From Nautiliaceae bacterium (GTDB lineage: Bacteria; Campylobacterota; Campylobacteria; Campylobacterales; Nautiliaceae): a stretch of 13,092 nucleotides of DNA. A program made the translations under genes and the position numbers. The notes under the pieces are model-generated. The model saw only the letters and a program-made list of their open reading frames with translations, was not told the DNA's origin and made no database searches. Shown in pieces: positions 1 to 7,055 of this stretch (within the stretch, counting starts at the first letter, position 1; every line of letters begins with the position of its first letter). The stretch spans positions 20,912-34,003 of the forward strand of contig JALVUH010000094.1 of assembly GCA_027035735.1 (NCBI GenBank). The letters run 5' to 3'.

Positions 1-948
1 AATGAAACTAATATATCTAAACCTACATCATCTATAACCTATGAAGAAATTTTTAATTCCACTATAAAAACTATTAAACCAAAAATAGATATAGCAGTTT
101 TGATTAATAAACAAAAATTTAAAAAATATCTTCCATCTATTATTAATTCTTTAAATGCTTATTTTATTTATAAACATGCAGAATATAATCTCTCAGTTTA
201 TGATATAAATCAAACAAATCAAGCTCTTAAACATAAAAATATTATTGTTTATACTTACGATCCAAACAATATAAAAAACTTTATAAATGATAATAACAAT
301 TTTTATTTTCCTATGATAAATAAAAATGAAACAAATATAACAAAACCAAATTTTTATTTCGGAGGTATAAATTACATATCTCAAATTAAAAAATTAAGCC
401 AATTAACAGATACAAATGAAACAGTTATAATTAATGATGATACATTAACTTCAAAATTGCTTTTTTCTATTGAAAATAGATTTTTCAATACCATTCCTTT
501 TAAATGGAATCAAATTAATTATAATGATTTAAATAATTCTTATGTATTTTTAAACACAGCTCCACAAAAAAGTATCCAAATACTCTCAAATATTTATTAC
601 AAAAATATAAATCCTATATTAATACTTTCAACTCAAATCAATTACAACCCAATACTTATAGCTCTAACTCAACCACAAGCTTTAACTAAACTTATTTTGG
701 CAAATTCTATTATTAATCCTCCTAAAGAGTTAGTAGATATAGATTTATTATTAGATAGTGATATCAAATTTAATTGGTTAAATTACTCTGCTAATATTTT
801 ATGTAATAAAATTTATAATACATTAACTAATTCAGATTTGTTTTTTATGAATGACTTTTTAATTTTTATTTTCAATAATCAAATTAATTATAAAACTGAG
901 CTTTATCAAATAGTATTTAATGCCTTCAAAAAGATTTCTTCTCCTTAA
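1..948 (+). CDS. Partial gene: probable periplasmic-binding-fold (LpoA-like) protein, 3' part
   Basis: The reading frame is open from the first base, so the gene begins upstream of the window; 315 residues are visible before the TAA. A TTG at 100 is inside the gene and is not its start. Seen: a segment from about residue 29 (KIDIAVLINKQKF) with a hydrophobic strand, a loop and a long helix, then LSVYD; later YFGGINY, VFLNTAPQKS and ILSTQINYNP. This alternation resembles type 1 periplasmic-binding-fold proteins such as the penicillin-binding-protein activator LpoA and branched-chain amino-acid binding proteins. The protein is very rich in Asn, Ile, Lys and Tyr. The signal peptide or lipobox, if any, lies outside the window. 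The gene is certain; the fold is inferred from pattern and the function is unknown. Confidence 0.75.
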   Translation, partial: NETNISKPTSSITYEEIFNSTIKTIKPKIDIAVLINKQKFKKYLPSIINSLNAYFIYKHAEYNLSVYDINQTNQALKHKNIIVYTYDPNNIKNFINDNNNFYFPMINKNETNITKPNFYFGGINYISQIKKLSQLTDTNETVIINDDTLTSKLLFSIENRFFNTIPFKWNQINYNDLNNSYVFLNTAPQKSIQILSNIYYKNINPILILSTQINYNPILIALTQPQALTKLILANSIINPPKELVDIDLLLDSDIKFNWLNYSANILCNKIYNTLTNSDLFFMNDFLIFIFNNQINYKTELYQIVFNAFKKISSP

Positions 949-963
949 CTTTTTATTTTTTGT

Positions 964-969
964 TATAAT
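964..969 (+). promoter_or_regulatory. -10 element of the metE promoter
   Basis: TATAAT preceded by TTTTTTG, in the 41-base gap before metE. Transcription would start near 976, giving a leader of only about 14 bases, so there is no room for a riboswitch. No TTGACA-like -35 is seen, as is usual for Campylobacterota sigma-70 promoters. Confidence 0.65.
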
Positions 970-989
970 TTCGCCAAAAAAGGATACAA

Positions 990-3233
990 ATGGCAACTTA
1001 TGTAATCGGGTTCCCAAGAATTGGTGAACAAAGAGAATTAAAAAGAGCATTAGAAAGTTATTGGAGCGGTAAAAGTAGCCAAGATGAATTAAAAAAAACT
1101 GCAAGTGAATTAAGAAAAAGACATTGGGTTTATCAAAAAAACGCTGGTATTGATATGATTAGCATTAATGATTTTAGTTTTTATGATAATATGCTTGATA
1201 CTACAGTAATGTTAAATGCAATTCCTCAAAAATATCTAGATATAGAAAATGAACTTGATAGATATTTTGCAATGGCAAGAGGTGATGCTACTCATAAAGC
1301 AATGGAAATGACAAAATGGTTTAATACAAATTACCACTATATCGTACCAGAACTTAATGAAAATATGGATTTTAGTGCAAATACTGCTAAAATTAAAGAA
1401 GAGTTAGCTGAAGTTAAAGAGCTTGGAATTACTCCAAAAATAAATCTAATTGGACCTGTGACTTTCGTAAGACTTAGTAAAGTTGAAGGTGATGCAGATA
1501 AAATTATAGAAAAATTAGTACCTGTTTATAAAGAAATTATTAATGAATTTAAAGATTATATTATTCAAATGGATGAACCATACTTCGTAACAAATCCAAC
1601 TAAAAAAGATCTTGAAATATTAGAAAAAGTTTATAATGAATTAGCAAGTGATGCAAATATTTATGTAGCAACATATTTTGAGCATTCAAACGAAGCAAAT
1701 GAAGTACTTGCTAAAACTCCTATTAAAGGAATGTTTTTAGATTTTGTTGCAGGAAATGAAAACAAAATAAAAGCACTTGTTGATGCTGGAAAAGAAGTTG
1801 GAATTGGTATTGTAAATGGTAGAAATGTATGGGTTAATGATATTGAAAAATCAGCAGAGTTTGTAAAAGGATTAACTGAAGCGGTTGAGAGTGAAAAAGT
1901 TCATATTGGAAGTAGCTGTAGTTTACTTCATGTACCATATACTCTAAAATATGAAACAAAAATGGATGAAGATATTAAATCTTGGATAAGCTATGCACTT
2001 GAAAAACTTGATGAAATTAGAGTGATAAATAAACTTGTTAAAAATGAAGAATTAAATGAAACTGACAAAGAGGTATTAGAAGGAAACAAAAAAGCAATCG
2101 CTACAAGAAAAACTTCTAAAAAAATTCATGACCCAATCGTTCAAGATAGAGTAAGTAATTTAACAGAAAAAGATAAACATAGAAGTATGCCATTTGAAGA
2201 AAGAATTAAACTTCAACATGAAAATTTAAAATACCCTATTTTACCAACTACAACAATTGGTAGTTTCCCTCAAACACCAGAACTTAGAAAACTAAGAAGA
2301 GATTATAAAAATGGTATAGTTAGTGAAGAAGAGTATAAAGCAAAAATCAAAGAAATGATTAAAGATGCAGTTAAATTCCAAGAAGAGATTGATTTAGATG
2401 TATTAGTTCATGGTGAATTTGAGAGAAATGATATGGTTGAATACTTTGGTGAACAATTAAATGGAGTAGCTTTTTCTCAAAATGGATGGGTTCAAAGTTA
2501 TGGTAGCAGATGTGTAAAACCACCTCTAATTTATGGGGATGTTTCTCGTCCAAAAGATATGACAGTTGAGTGGATTACATATGCTCAAAGTTTAACAAAA
2601 AAACCAATGAAAGGTATGCTAACAGGACCTGTTACAATGCTTAACTGGTCATTTGTAAGAGATGACCAAAGCAAAAAAACAACAGCTTATCAAATGGCAC
2701 TAGCAATTAGAGATGAAGTAGAAGCTCTTGAAGCTGCTGGAATTAAAGTAATTCAAGTTGATGAAGCAGCACTTAGAGAAGGATATCCGCTAAGAAATGA
2801 AAAAAGAGCAGAATATGAAGATTGGGCTATTACAGCATTTAGAATTACAACTTCAATAGTTAAACCAGAAACTCAAATTCACACTCATATGTGTTATTCA
2901 GAATTTAGTGATATTATGGATGCAATTGAAGCAATGGATGCAGATGTAATTTCAATTGAAAATGCAAGAAGTGATAACTCACTACTTAAAATCTTTAAAG
3001 AAAGAGGATATAAAGGTGAAATAGGACCAGGTGTTTATGATATTCACTCTCCTAGAATTCCAAGCAAAGAAGAAATAGTAGAACAAATTGAAGCAATTTT
3101 AGAAGTTTTACCAGCTGAGAAAGTTTGGATAAATCCAGATTGTGGACTTAAAACAAGAAAATGGGAAGAAGTTAAACCAAGCCTTAAAAATATGGTAGAT
3201 GCCGCTAAAGAAGTTAGAGCTAAACTTAAATAA
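990..3233 (+). CDS. metE: Cobalamin-independent methionine synthase MetE
   Basis: Transfers a methyl group from 5-methyltetrahydropteroyl-tri-glutamate to homocysteine to make methionine, without vitamin B12, in the cytosol. The 747 residues match the usual family length. The N-terminal half begins VIGFPRIGEQRELKRALE, typical of the folate-side domain; the C-terminal catalytic domain begins near residue 420 with TTTIGSFPQTPELRKLR. The four zinc ligands are all present: His633, Cys635 (HMC), Glu657 (SIEN) and Cys718 (PDCG). Each is offset by exactly 8 from E. coli His641, Cys643, Glu665 and Cys726. His686 matches the catalytic His694. A ribosome site (AAAAAAGGA) sits just before the ATG. The stop overlaps the start of the next small gene (TAATG). 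metK follows, so methionine and its activated form are made side by side. An intact, functional enzyme is expected. Confidence 0.97.
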   Translation: MATYVIGFPRIGEQRELKRALESYWSGKSSQDELKKTASELRKRHWVYQKNAGIDMISINDFSFYDNMLDTTVMLNAIPQKYLDIENELDRYFAMARGDATHKAMEMTKWFNTNYHYIVPELNENMDFSANTAKIKEELAEVKELGITPKINLIGPVTFVRLSKVEGDADKIIEKLVPVYKEIINEFKDYIIQMDEPYFVTNPTKKDLEILEKVYNELASDANIYVATYFEHSNEANEVLAKTPIKGMFLDFVAGNENKIKALVDAGKEVGIGIVNGRNVWVNDIEKSAEFVKGLTEAVESEKVHIGSSCSLLHVPYTLKYETKMDEDIKSWISYALEKLDEIRVINKLVKNEELNETDKEVLEGNKKAIATRKTSKKIHDPIVQDRVSNLTEKDKHRSMPFEERIKLQHENLKYPILPTTTIGSFPQTPELRKLRRDYKNGIVSEEEYKAKIKEMIKDAVKFQEEIDLDVLVHGEFERNDMVEYFGEQLNGVAFSQNGWVQSYGSRCVKPPLIYGDVSRPKDMTVEWITYAQSLTKKPMKGMLTGPVTMLNWSFVRDDQSKKTTAYQMALAIRDEVEALEAAGIKVIQVDEAALREGYPLRNEKRAEYEDWAITAFRITTSIVKPETQIHTHMCYSEFSDIMDAIEAMDADVISIENARSDNSLLKIFKERGYKGEIGPGVYDIHSPRIPSKEEIVEQIEAILEVLPAEKVWINPDCGLKTRKWEEVKPSLKNMVDAAKEVRAKLK

Positions 3234-3471
3234 TGAAAAAACTTCTTTTTTTCTTTCCTTTTATACTTTCAGCTTATTTCTATCCAATTAAATATGAATT
3301 TGTATTTATGCATAATTGTATGCAAAGCTCATCACTTCCTAATAAAAATACTGCAAATGTGTATTTGAAAAAATAAAAGAAACTTATCCTTATAATTACT
3401 TTGCTTATCATGCAGATGATAAAGAAGTTTTAGAAAAAATTGTAGAATTTTCAAGAGAGTGCATAAAATAA
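3233..3471 (+). pseudogene. Frameshifted small secreted cysteine protein, coupled to metE
   Basis: An ATG overlaps the metE stop and opens a 47-codon frame (stop at 3374-3376) that begins with a signal peptide: MKKLLFFFPFILSA. At a run of five A (3344-3348) the sense switches to the -1 frame, which runs from 3349 to a TAA at 3469-3471 and reads YCKCVFEKIKETYPYNYFAY onward to RECIK. The second frame has a stop at 3343-3345, so the join can only fall in the A run. Adding one A restores a protein of about 79 residues with a signal peptide and four cysteines (29, 41, 43, 77), including a CxC motif. I recall similar small CxC proteins in Campylobacterota but cannot name the family. A real one-base deletion and a sequencing error in a homopolymer are both possible. 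Confidence 0.7.
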
Positions 3472-3477
3472 ATTTGT

Positions 3478-3483
3478 TATAAT
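3478..3483 (+). promoter_or_regulatory. -10 element of the metK promoter
   Basis: TATAAT in the context TTTGTTATAATTTT, nearly the same as before metE. Start of transcription is expected near 3490, leaving a leader of about 77 bases before the metK ATG, much longer than other leaders in this window. Confidence 0.55.
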
Positions 3484-3502
3484 TTTTTCACATATTCTTG
3501 TC

Positions 3503-3533
3503 TTTTGAAAATGCTAGATTAGTATTTTCAAAA
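3503..3533 (+). promoter_or_regulatory. 14-bp hairpin or operator palindrome in the metK leader
   Basis: Left arm TTTTGAAAATGCTA (3503-3516) pairs with TAGTATTTTCAAAA (3520-3533) across a three-base loop GAT. All positions are Watson-Crick except one G-T (G-U in RNA). There is no T run after it, so it is not an intrinsic terminator. It lies between the putative start of transcription and the metK ribosome site, which makes a control role plausible. It does not have the layout of a known SAM riboswitch. As DNA it could equally be an operator. Confidence 0.5.
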
Positions 3534-3566
3534 TAGGAGTATGTAAAAATCAAAAAAAGGAAAAAA

Positions 3567-4715
3567 ATGAGAGAATATCTATTTAGTAGTGAGAGTGTAA
3601 CAGAAGGTCATCCTGATAAAATGGCAGACCAAATTAGCGATGCGATACTTGATTATATAATTGAAAGAGATAAAAATGCAAAAGTAGCATGTGAAACACT
3701 TCTTAGCAATGGATACTGTATTATTGCAGGAGAACTTAAAACTACAACTTATGCTCCTATGCAAGAGATTGCAAGAGAAGTTATTAGAGAAATTGGCTAT
3801 ACTGATGCAAGATATGGATTTGATTATAGAACGGCAGGTGTATTAAATGGAGTTGGTGAACAAAGTCCAGATATTCGTCAAGGGGTTGAAAGAGGTGAAG
3901 AAATAGGTGCAGGTGATCAAGGAATGATGTTTGGATATGCTTGCACTGAAACACCTGAACTTATGCCTCTTCCAATAATGCTTGCCCATAAACTTACAAA
4001 AAGATTAGCAACTGCAAGAAAAGAAGCAATTATCCCATGGTTAAGACCAGATGGAAAAGCACAAGTTAGTGTTAAATATGTAGATGGAAAACCTGTAAGT
4101 GTTGAAAAAGTAGTAGTTTCAACTCAACATGAACCTGATATAAACTATTCTGAAATTAAAGAAGCTGTTATTGAAGAAATAATAAAAAAAGTAATCCCAG
4201 CCAATATGCTAAGCAAAAATGTAGAATATTTTATAAATCCTACAGGAAAATTCGTAATCGGAGGACCTCAAGGAGATGCTGGACTTACTGGTAGAAAAAT
4301 AATAGTTGATACTTATGGTGGTGCTGCACCTCATGGTGGAGGAGCATTTAGCGGAAAAGATCCTACAAAAGTAGATAGAAGTGGAGCATATGCAGCAAGA
4401 TGGGTTGCAAAAAATTTAGTTGCGGCTGGAGTTGCTGATAAACTTACTATTCAAATAGCATATGCGATTGGAGTTACAAAGCCTGTTAGTATTTATGTAG
4501 ATACTCACGGAACAGCTAAAGTAGATGAAACAAAAATAGAAGAAGCTGTTAAAAAAGTATTTGATTTAACTCCAAAAGGAATCATTGAAACTCTTGATTT
4601 ATTAAAACCAATTTATAGAAAAACTGCAGCTTATGGACATTTTGGAAGAGAAGAATTTAGCTGGGAGAAATTAAATAAAGTAGATGAAATAAAAGAATTT
4701 TTAAATTTAAAATAG
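3567..4715 (+). CDS. metK: S-adenosylmethionine synthetase MetK
   Basis: Joins methionine and ATP to make S-adenosylmethionine, the cell's main methyl donor, in the cytosol, with Mg2+ and K+. 382 residues, the normal length. The start MREYLFSSESVTEGHPDK is standard and follows the ribosome site AAAGGA at 3556-3561. Seen: GHPDK at 14-18 (His15 in the ATP site), GAGDQG at 114-119 (signature 1) and GGGAFSGKD at 258-266 (signature 2, phosphate-binding loop). It works directly after MetE, but has its own promoter and a leader hairpin, so it is probably controlled apart from metE. Confidence 0.97.
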   Translation: MREYLFSSESVTEGHPDKMADQISDAILDYIIERDKNAKVACETLLSNGYCIIAGELKTTTYAPMQEIAREVIREIGYTDARYGFDYRTAGVLNGVGEQSPDIRQGVERGEEIGAGDQGMMFGYACTETPELMPLPIMLAHKLTKRLATARKEAIIPWLRPDGKAQVSVKYVDGKPVSVEKVVVSTQHEPDINYSEIKEAVIEEIIKKVIPANMLSKNVEYFINPTGKFVIGGPQGDAGLTGRKIIVDTYGGAAPHGGGAFSGKDPTKVDRSGAYAARWVAKNLVAAGVADKLTIQIAYAIGVTKPVSIYVDTHGTAKVDETKIEEAVKKVFDLTPKGIIETLDLLKPIYRKTAAYGHFGREEFSWEKLNKVDEIKEFLNLK

Positions 4716-4729
4716 TTACAAAAAGTAAT

Positions 4730-4754
4730 AAAAATTGATATAAATCAATTTTTT
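4730..4754 (+). terminator. Possible weak terminator after metK
   Basis: AAAAATTGAT pairs with ATCAATTTTT across the loop ATAA and is followed by only one more T. The stem contains only two G-C pairs' worth of strength at its top, so it would be weak. The same bases form the FNR-type box described separately, which I consider the better reading; both roles can coexist. Confidence 0.3.
4735..4748. promoter_or_regulatory. FNR-type binding box upstream of fdxA
   Basis: TTGATATAAATCAA is a perfect match to the FNR consensus TTGAT-N4-ATCAA. Its centre (4741.5) is 61.5 bases before the start of transcription expected from the fdxA -10 at 4791-4796, which is the classical class I activator position for CRP/FNR proteins. 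No CRP/FNR-family gene is in the window, so the regulator is unknown. Confidence 0.5.
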
Positions 4755-4790
4755 AAGGCAATTTTAAGATATTAATGATATATTTTTAAG

Positions 4791-4796
4791 TACAAT
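4791..4796 (+). promoter_or_regulatory. -10 element of the fdxA promoter
   Basis: TACAAT, 23 bases before the fdxA ATG at 4820, with the ribosome site AAAGGAGA at 4808-4815 between. Start of transcription is expected near 4803. It differs from TATAAT at one base and has no -35, which suits a promoter that needs an activator. Confidence 0.5.
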
Positions 4797-4819
4797 TAAA
4801 TAAAAACAAAGGAGATAAA

Positions 4820-5098
4820 ATGGCAGTAAAAATTACTGATATTTGTATTAACTGTGGAGCTTGTATTGATGAGTGTCCAGTAGAAGCAATCGTTGATGAT
4901 AGCGAAAACCCAACTGGAGAAGAAATTTATTATGTATATCCAGATAAATGCGTAGAGTGTGTAGGATACTATGATGCACCAGCATGTGCTGAAGCATGTC
5001 CAACTGAGGGATGTATTGTTTGGGATGAATGCAAAGAAGGTCAAACTTGTCATCCAAATAGATGTGAACCAGGAACTCCAGCTGTAGAGACTTGCTAA
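4820..5098 (+). CDS. fdxA: 2[4Fe-4S] ferredoxin FdxA, Allochromatium type, with cysteine-rich tail
   Basis: Small soluble electron carrier of 92 residues. The first cluster motif is Cys9, 12, 15, 19 followed by Pro. The second is Cys44 and Cys47, then eight residues, then Cys56 and Cys60 followed by Pro. The long CX8C spacing and the C-terminal extension are marks of the Allochromatium (Alvin) type. By family rule, Cys60 completes the first cluster and Cys19 the second. The same gene precedes ndk in Campylobacter jejuni, where FdxA is iron-induced and linked to aerotolerance. The tail holds five further cysteines (65, 71, 77, 82 and the last residue, 92); as I recall, the C. jejuni tail lacks most of them. 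It has its own promoter and terminator, and an FNR-type box upstream. Confidence 0.93.
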   Translation: MAVKITDICINCGACIDECPVEAIVDDSENPTGEEIYYVYPDKCVECVGYYDAPACAEACPTEGCIVWDECKEGQTCHPNRCEPGTPAVETC

Positions 5099-5115
5099 GT
5101 CTCTCTTCTTTTTTT
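5086..5115 (+). terminator. Intrinsic terminator of fdxA, overlapping its stop codon
   Basis: AGAGACTT (5086-5093) and AAGTCTCT (5097-5104) form an 8-bp stem with loop GCT. After CTTC comes a run of seven T (5109-5115). The stem contains the last two fdxA codons and its TAA. Confidence 0.8.
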
Positions 5116-5128
5116 CCTCAAATTTTTG

Positions 5129-5134
5129 TATAAT
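5129..5134 (+). promoter_or_regulatory. -10 element of the ndk-to-fabH operon promoter
   Basis: TATAAT 14 bases after the fdxA terminator and 29 bases before the ndk start codon. Transcription would begin near 5141; the ribosome site AAGGAG lies at 5151-5156. Confidence 0.65.
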
Positions 5135-5163
5135 TCCTCTCTAAAACTACAAGGAGAGAAAAT

Positions 5164-5577
5164 ATGGAAAGAACTCTTTCAATTATTAAACCTGATGCAG
5201 TAGCAAAAAATGTTATTGGCAAAATAATAGATAGATTTGAAAGTAATGGTCTTAGAATTGCAGCATGCAAAAAAATTAAATTAACAAAAGAAGATGCAGC
5301 AAAATTTTATGAAGTACATAAAGAAAGACCATTTTTTAATGATTTATGCGAATATATGAGCAGTGGACCTGTAGTTGTAATGGTACTTGAAGGTGAAAAT
5401 GCAGTAGCTAAAAATAGAGAATTAATGGGTGCAACTGACCCAAAAGAAGCAAAACCTGGTACAATTAGAGCTGATTTTGCAGAAAGCATTGAAGCAAATG
5501 CAGTTCATGGAAGTGATTCTCTTGAAAATGCAAAAAAAGAGATAGCATTTTTCTTTGCTGAGAGGGAGATTTTATAA
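5164..5577 (+). CDS. ndk: Nucleoside diphosphate kinase
   Basis: Moves the terminal phosphate from ATP to other nucleoside diphosphates, keeping NTP and dNTP pools balanced, through a phosphohistidine. The 137 residues match the family length. Seen: the start ERTLSIIKPDAVAKN, the ATP-site stretch NRELMGATDP, and the catalytic histidine His115 in NAVHGSDS. It is the first gene of a coupled unit; its TAA is followed at once by the TTG of the next gene. No oddities. Confidence 0.97.
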   Translation: MERTLSIIKPDAVAKNVIGKIIDRFESNGLRIAACKKIKLTKEDAAKFYEVHKERPFFNDLCEYMSSGPVVVMVLEGENAVAKNRELMGATDPKEAKPGTIRADFAESIEANAVHGSDSLENAKKEIAFFFAEREIL

Positions 5578-5910
5578 TTGAAAATCAATAAAACAAAAGA
5601 AGGTCTTACACTAAACGCAGAAAGTATTAAAACAAAAGAAGGTGATTATATTATCACTGGAAAATTAAGTGGTGATATAGAGGTTGAATGTGTAAAGTGT
5701 TTAAAACCTTTTATGAGACATATTGATGAAGATATAAAATTTAAAATTGTAAAACCTCCATATGAAGGTTTTGATGAAGAATATGATATTATTGAACAAG
5801 AAAAATTAGATATTGATGAAATTCTAAATAGTGAAATTGAATCAATAAAAAATGATTTTTCTAATATTTGCAAAAGTTGTGAAAATGAAGAATTCAATAA
5901 AGAATTTTAA
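5578..5910 (+). CDS. YceD/DUF177-type protein (ribosome-linked), TTG start
   Basis: 110 residues of the YceD (DUF177) family, which nearly always sits directly before rpmF and is thought to act in 23S rRNA or large-subunit maturation. Seen: a beta-rich N-terminal half, then VECVKCLKPF with a CxxC at residues 38-41, an acidic central part, and a second pair, CKSC, near the end, so a four-cysteine zinc site is likely. The start is TTG at 5578, directly after the ndk stop, with AGGGAG at 5563-5568 at suitable distance; no better start exists in frame. The stop overlaps the ribosome site of rpmF. The family call rests on sequence pattern and position. Confidence 0.85.
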   Translation: MKINKTKEGLTLNAESIKTKEGDYIITGKLSGDIEVECVKCLKPFMRHIDEDIKFKIVKPPYEGFDEEYDIIEQEKLDIDEILNSEIESIKNDFSNICKSCENEEFNKEF

Positions 5911-5919
5911 GGAGAAATA

Positions 5920-6069
5920 ATGGCAGTTCCTAAGAGAAGAAACTCTAAAACAAGAGCAGCAAAAAGAAGAACTCATTATAAAATTAAACTTTCTACTGTA
6001 GTAAAATGTTCTCATTGTGGGGCTTATAAAAGACCTCACAGAGCATGCCCAAGCTGTGGTGAGTATTAA
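5920..6069 (+). CDS. rpmF: 50S ribosomal protein L32
   Basis: 49 residues: MAVPKRRNSKTRAAKRR, then a zinc ribbon with CSHC (Cys30, Cys33) and CPSC (Cys43, Cys46). All four cysteines are present, so this is the zinc-binding (C+) form of L32. It is a structural protein of the large ribosomal subunit. The ribosome site AAGGAG (5909-5914) overlaps the stop of the gene before. Its own stop shares one base with the plsX start (TAATG), which implies translational coupling. rpmF-plsX-fabH is a widely conserved group. Confidence 0.96.
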   Translation: MAVPKRRNSKTRAAKRRTHYKIKLSTVVKCSHCGAYKRPHRACPSCGEY

Positions 6070-7055
6070 TGAAAATAGCAATTGACGCAATGGGAGGGGA
6101 CTTCGGTCCAACTCCTATAATAGAGGGAACAATAAAAGCTCTAAAACAAAAAGATTTTATTGCATATTTAGTAGGACCAGAGAAAGAACTAAAGCCTCTT
6201 ATACCTCAAAACCTAAAAAATAGAGTTAGGTTTATAAATAGTGAAGATGTAATAAGAATGGATGAGAGTGCAACAGAGGCTTTTAAAAGAAAAGAATCCA
6301 CTATTTATAAATCTATCGAACTTTTAAAAAATGGTGAAGTTGATGCAGTAGTATCAGCTGGACATAGTGGTGCTAGTATGAGCGTTGCAACTCTTAGACT
6401 AGGGAGAATAAAAGGTATAAAAAGACCAGCAATTTCTACTTTTTTACCTAATATCAAAAGAACTTATACAATACTTCTTGATGCAGGTGCAAATGTAGAT
6501 TGCGATGCAGAAAATTTATTTCAATTTGCCTTAATGGGAGAAGTATACGCAAAAGCTTTTTTAAATAAAGACAATGTAACAATTGGACTTCTTAGTAATG
6601 GTGAAGAAGACACAAAAGGCAATAGCATTACAAAAGAAGCTTTTAAAATGCTAAAACATTCTTTTCCTAATTTTATAGGTAATATTGAAGGAAGTGATAT
6701 TTTTAAAGGTGAAGCTAATGTAGTTGTAACTGATGGATTTATTGGAAATATCGTTCTTAAAACAAGCGAAGGTGCAGCTGAAACTATAGGAAGACTTATC
6801 AAAGATGAAATCAACAAATCTGGAATTTTACAAAAAATAGGAGCATTACTTCTAAAACCTGTATTTAAAGGATTAAAAAAAGCAACTGATTATGCAGAAT
6901 ATGGTGGAGCACCTTTACTTGGAGTAAATGGATGCGTTATAATAGCTCATGGAAAAAGTAATTCTAAAGCTATAAAAAATGCGATTTTTCAAGCAATAAA
7001 ATATGTAGAAAATGATGTAACTGAAAAAATAAAAGAATCTCTAAAGGCTCATTAA
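6069..7055 (+). CDS. plsX: Phosphate acyltransferase PlsX
   Basis: Turns acyl-ACP and phosphate into acyl-phosphate, the donor used by the membrane enzyme PlsY in the first acylation of glycerol-3-phosphate. 328 residues, normal for the family. Seen: the N-terminal signature MKIAIDAMGGDFGP, SAGHSGA at 96-102, LLSNGEEDTKG at about 174-184, and VTDGFIGNIVLKTSEG at about 220-235. It is a peripheral membrane protein by family knowledge. It overlaps rpmF and fabH by one base each and has only a weak ribosome site of its own (GGTGAG), so it probably depends on coupling to rpmF. Confidence 0.96.
   Translation: MKIAIDAMGGDFGPTPIIEGTIKALKQKDFIAYLVGPEKELKPLIPQNLKNRVRFINSEDVIRMDESATEAFKRKESTIYKSIELLKNGEVDAVVSAGHSGASMSVATLRLGRIKGIKRPAISTFLPNIKRTYTILLDAGANVDCDAENLFQFALMGEVYAKAFLNKDNVTIGLLSNGEEDTKGNSITKEAFKMLKHSFPNFIGNIEGSDIFKGEANVVVTDGFIGNIVLKTSEGAAETIGRLIKDEINKSGILQKIGALLLKPVFKGLKKATDYAEYGGAPLLGVNGCVIIAHGKSNSKAIKNAIFQAIKYVENDVTEKIKESLKAH

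Noticed and set aside
928..959. AAAAAG/CTTTTT with following T run as a terminator of the first gene.
   Set aside because: The stem has one G-C pair and a 15-base loop; too weak to claim.
3209..3252. AGAAGTT and AACTTCT followed by a T run as a terminator after metE.
   Set aside because: The loop would be about 24 bases, the stem is weak, and the T run encodes the signal peptide of the coupled small gene.
3344..3349. Programmed -1 frameshifting at the A run in the small cysteine gene.
   Set aside because: The site is U AAA AAU, not a canonical slippery heptamer; five A is also short for transcriptional slippage. A deletion or sequencing error is simpler.
3535..3546. AGGAG-T-ATG-TAA in the metK leader, a possible start-stop regulatory ORF.
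   Set aside because: Only one base separates AGGAG from the ATG, too close for a working ribosome site.
3484..3566. SAM riboswitch before metK.
   Set aside because: The leader has a single simple hairpin and lacks the multi-helix cores of known SAM riboswitches.
6521..6817. Open frame of 98 codons on the minus strand inside plsX.
   Set aside because: It is the antisense shadow of a conserved gene, with no ribosome site or recognisable domain; the same holds for other antisense frames inside metE, metK, fdxA and the kinase gene.
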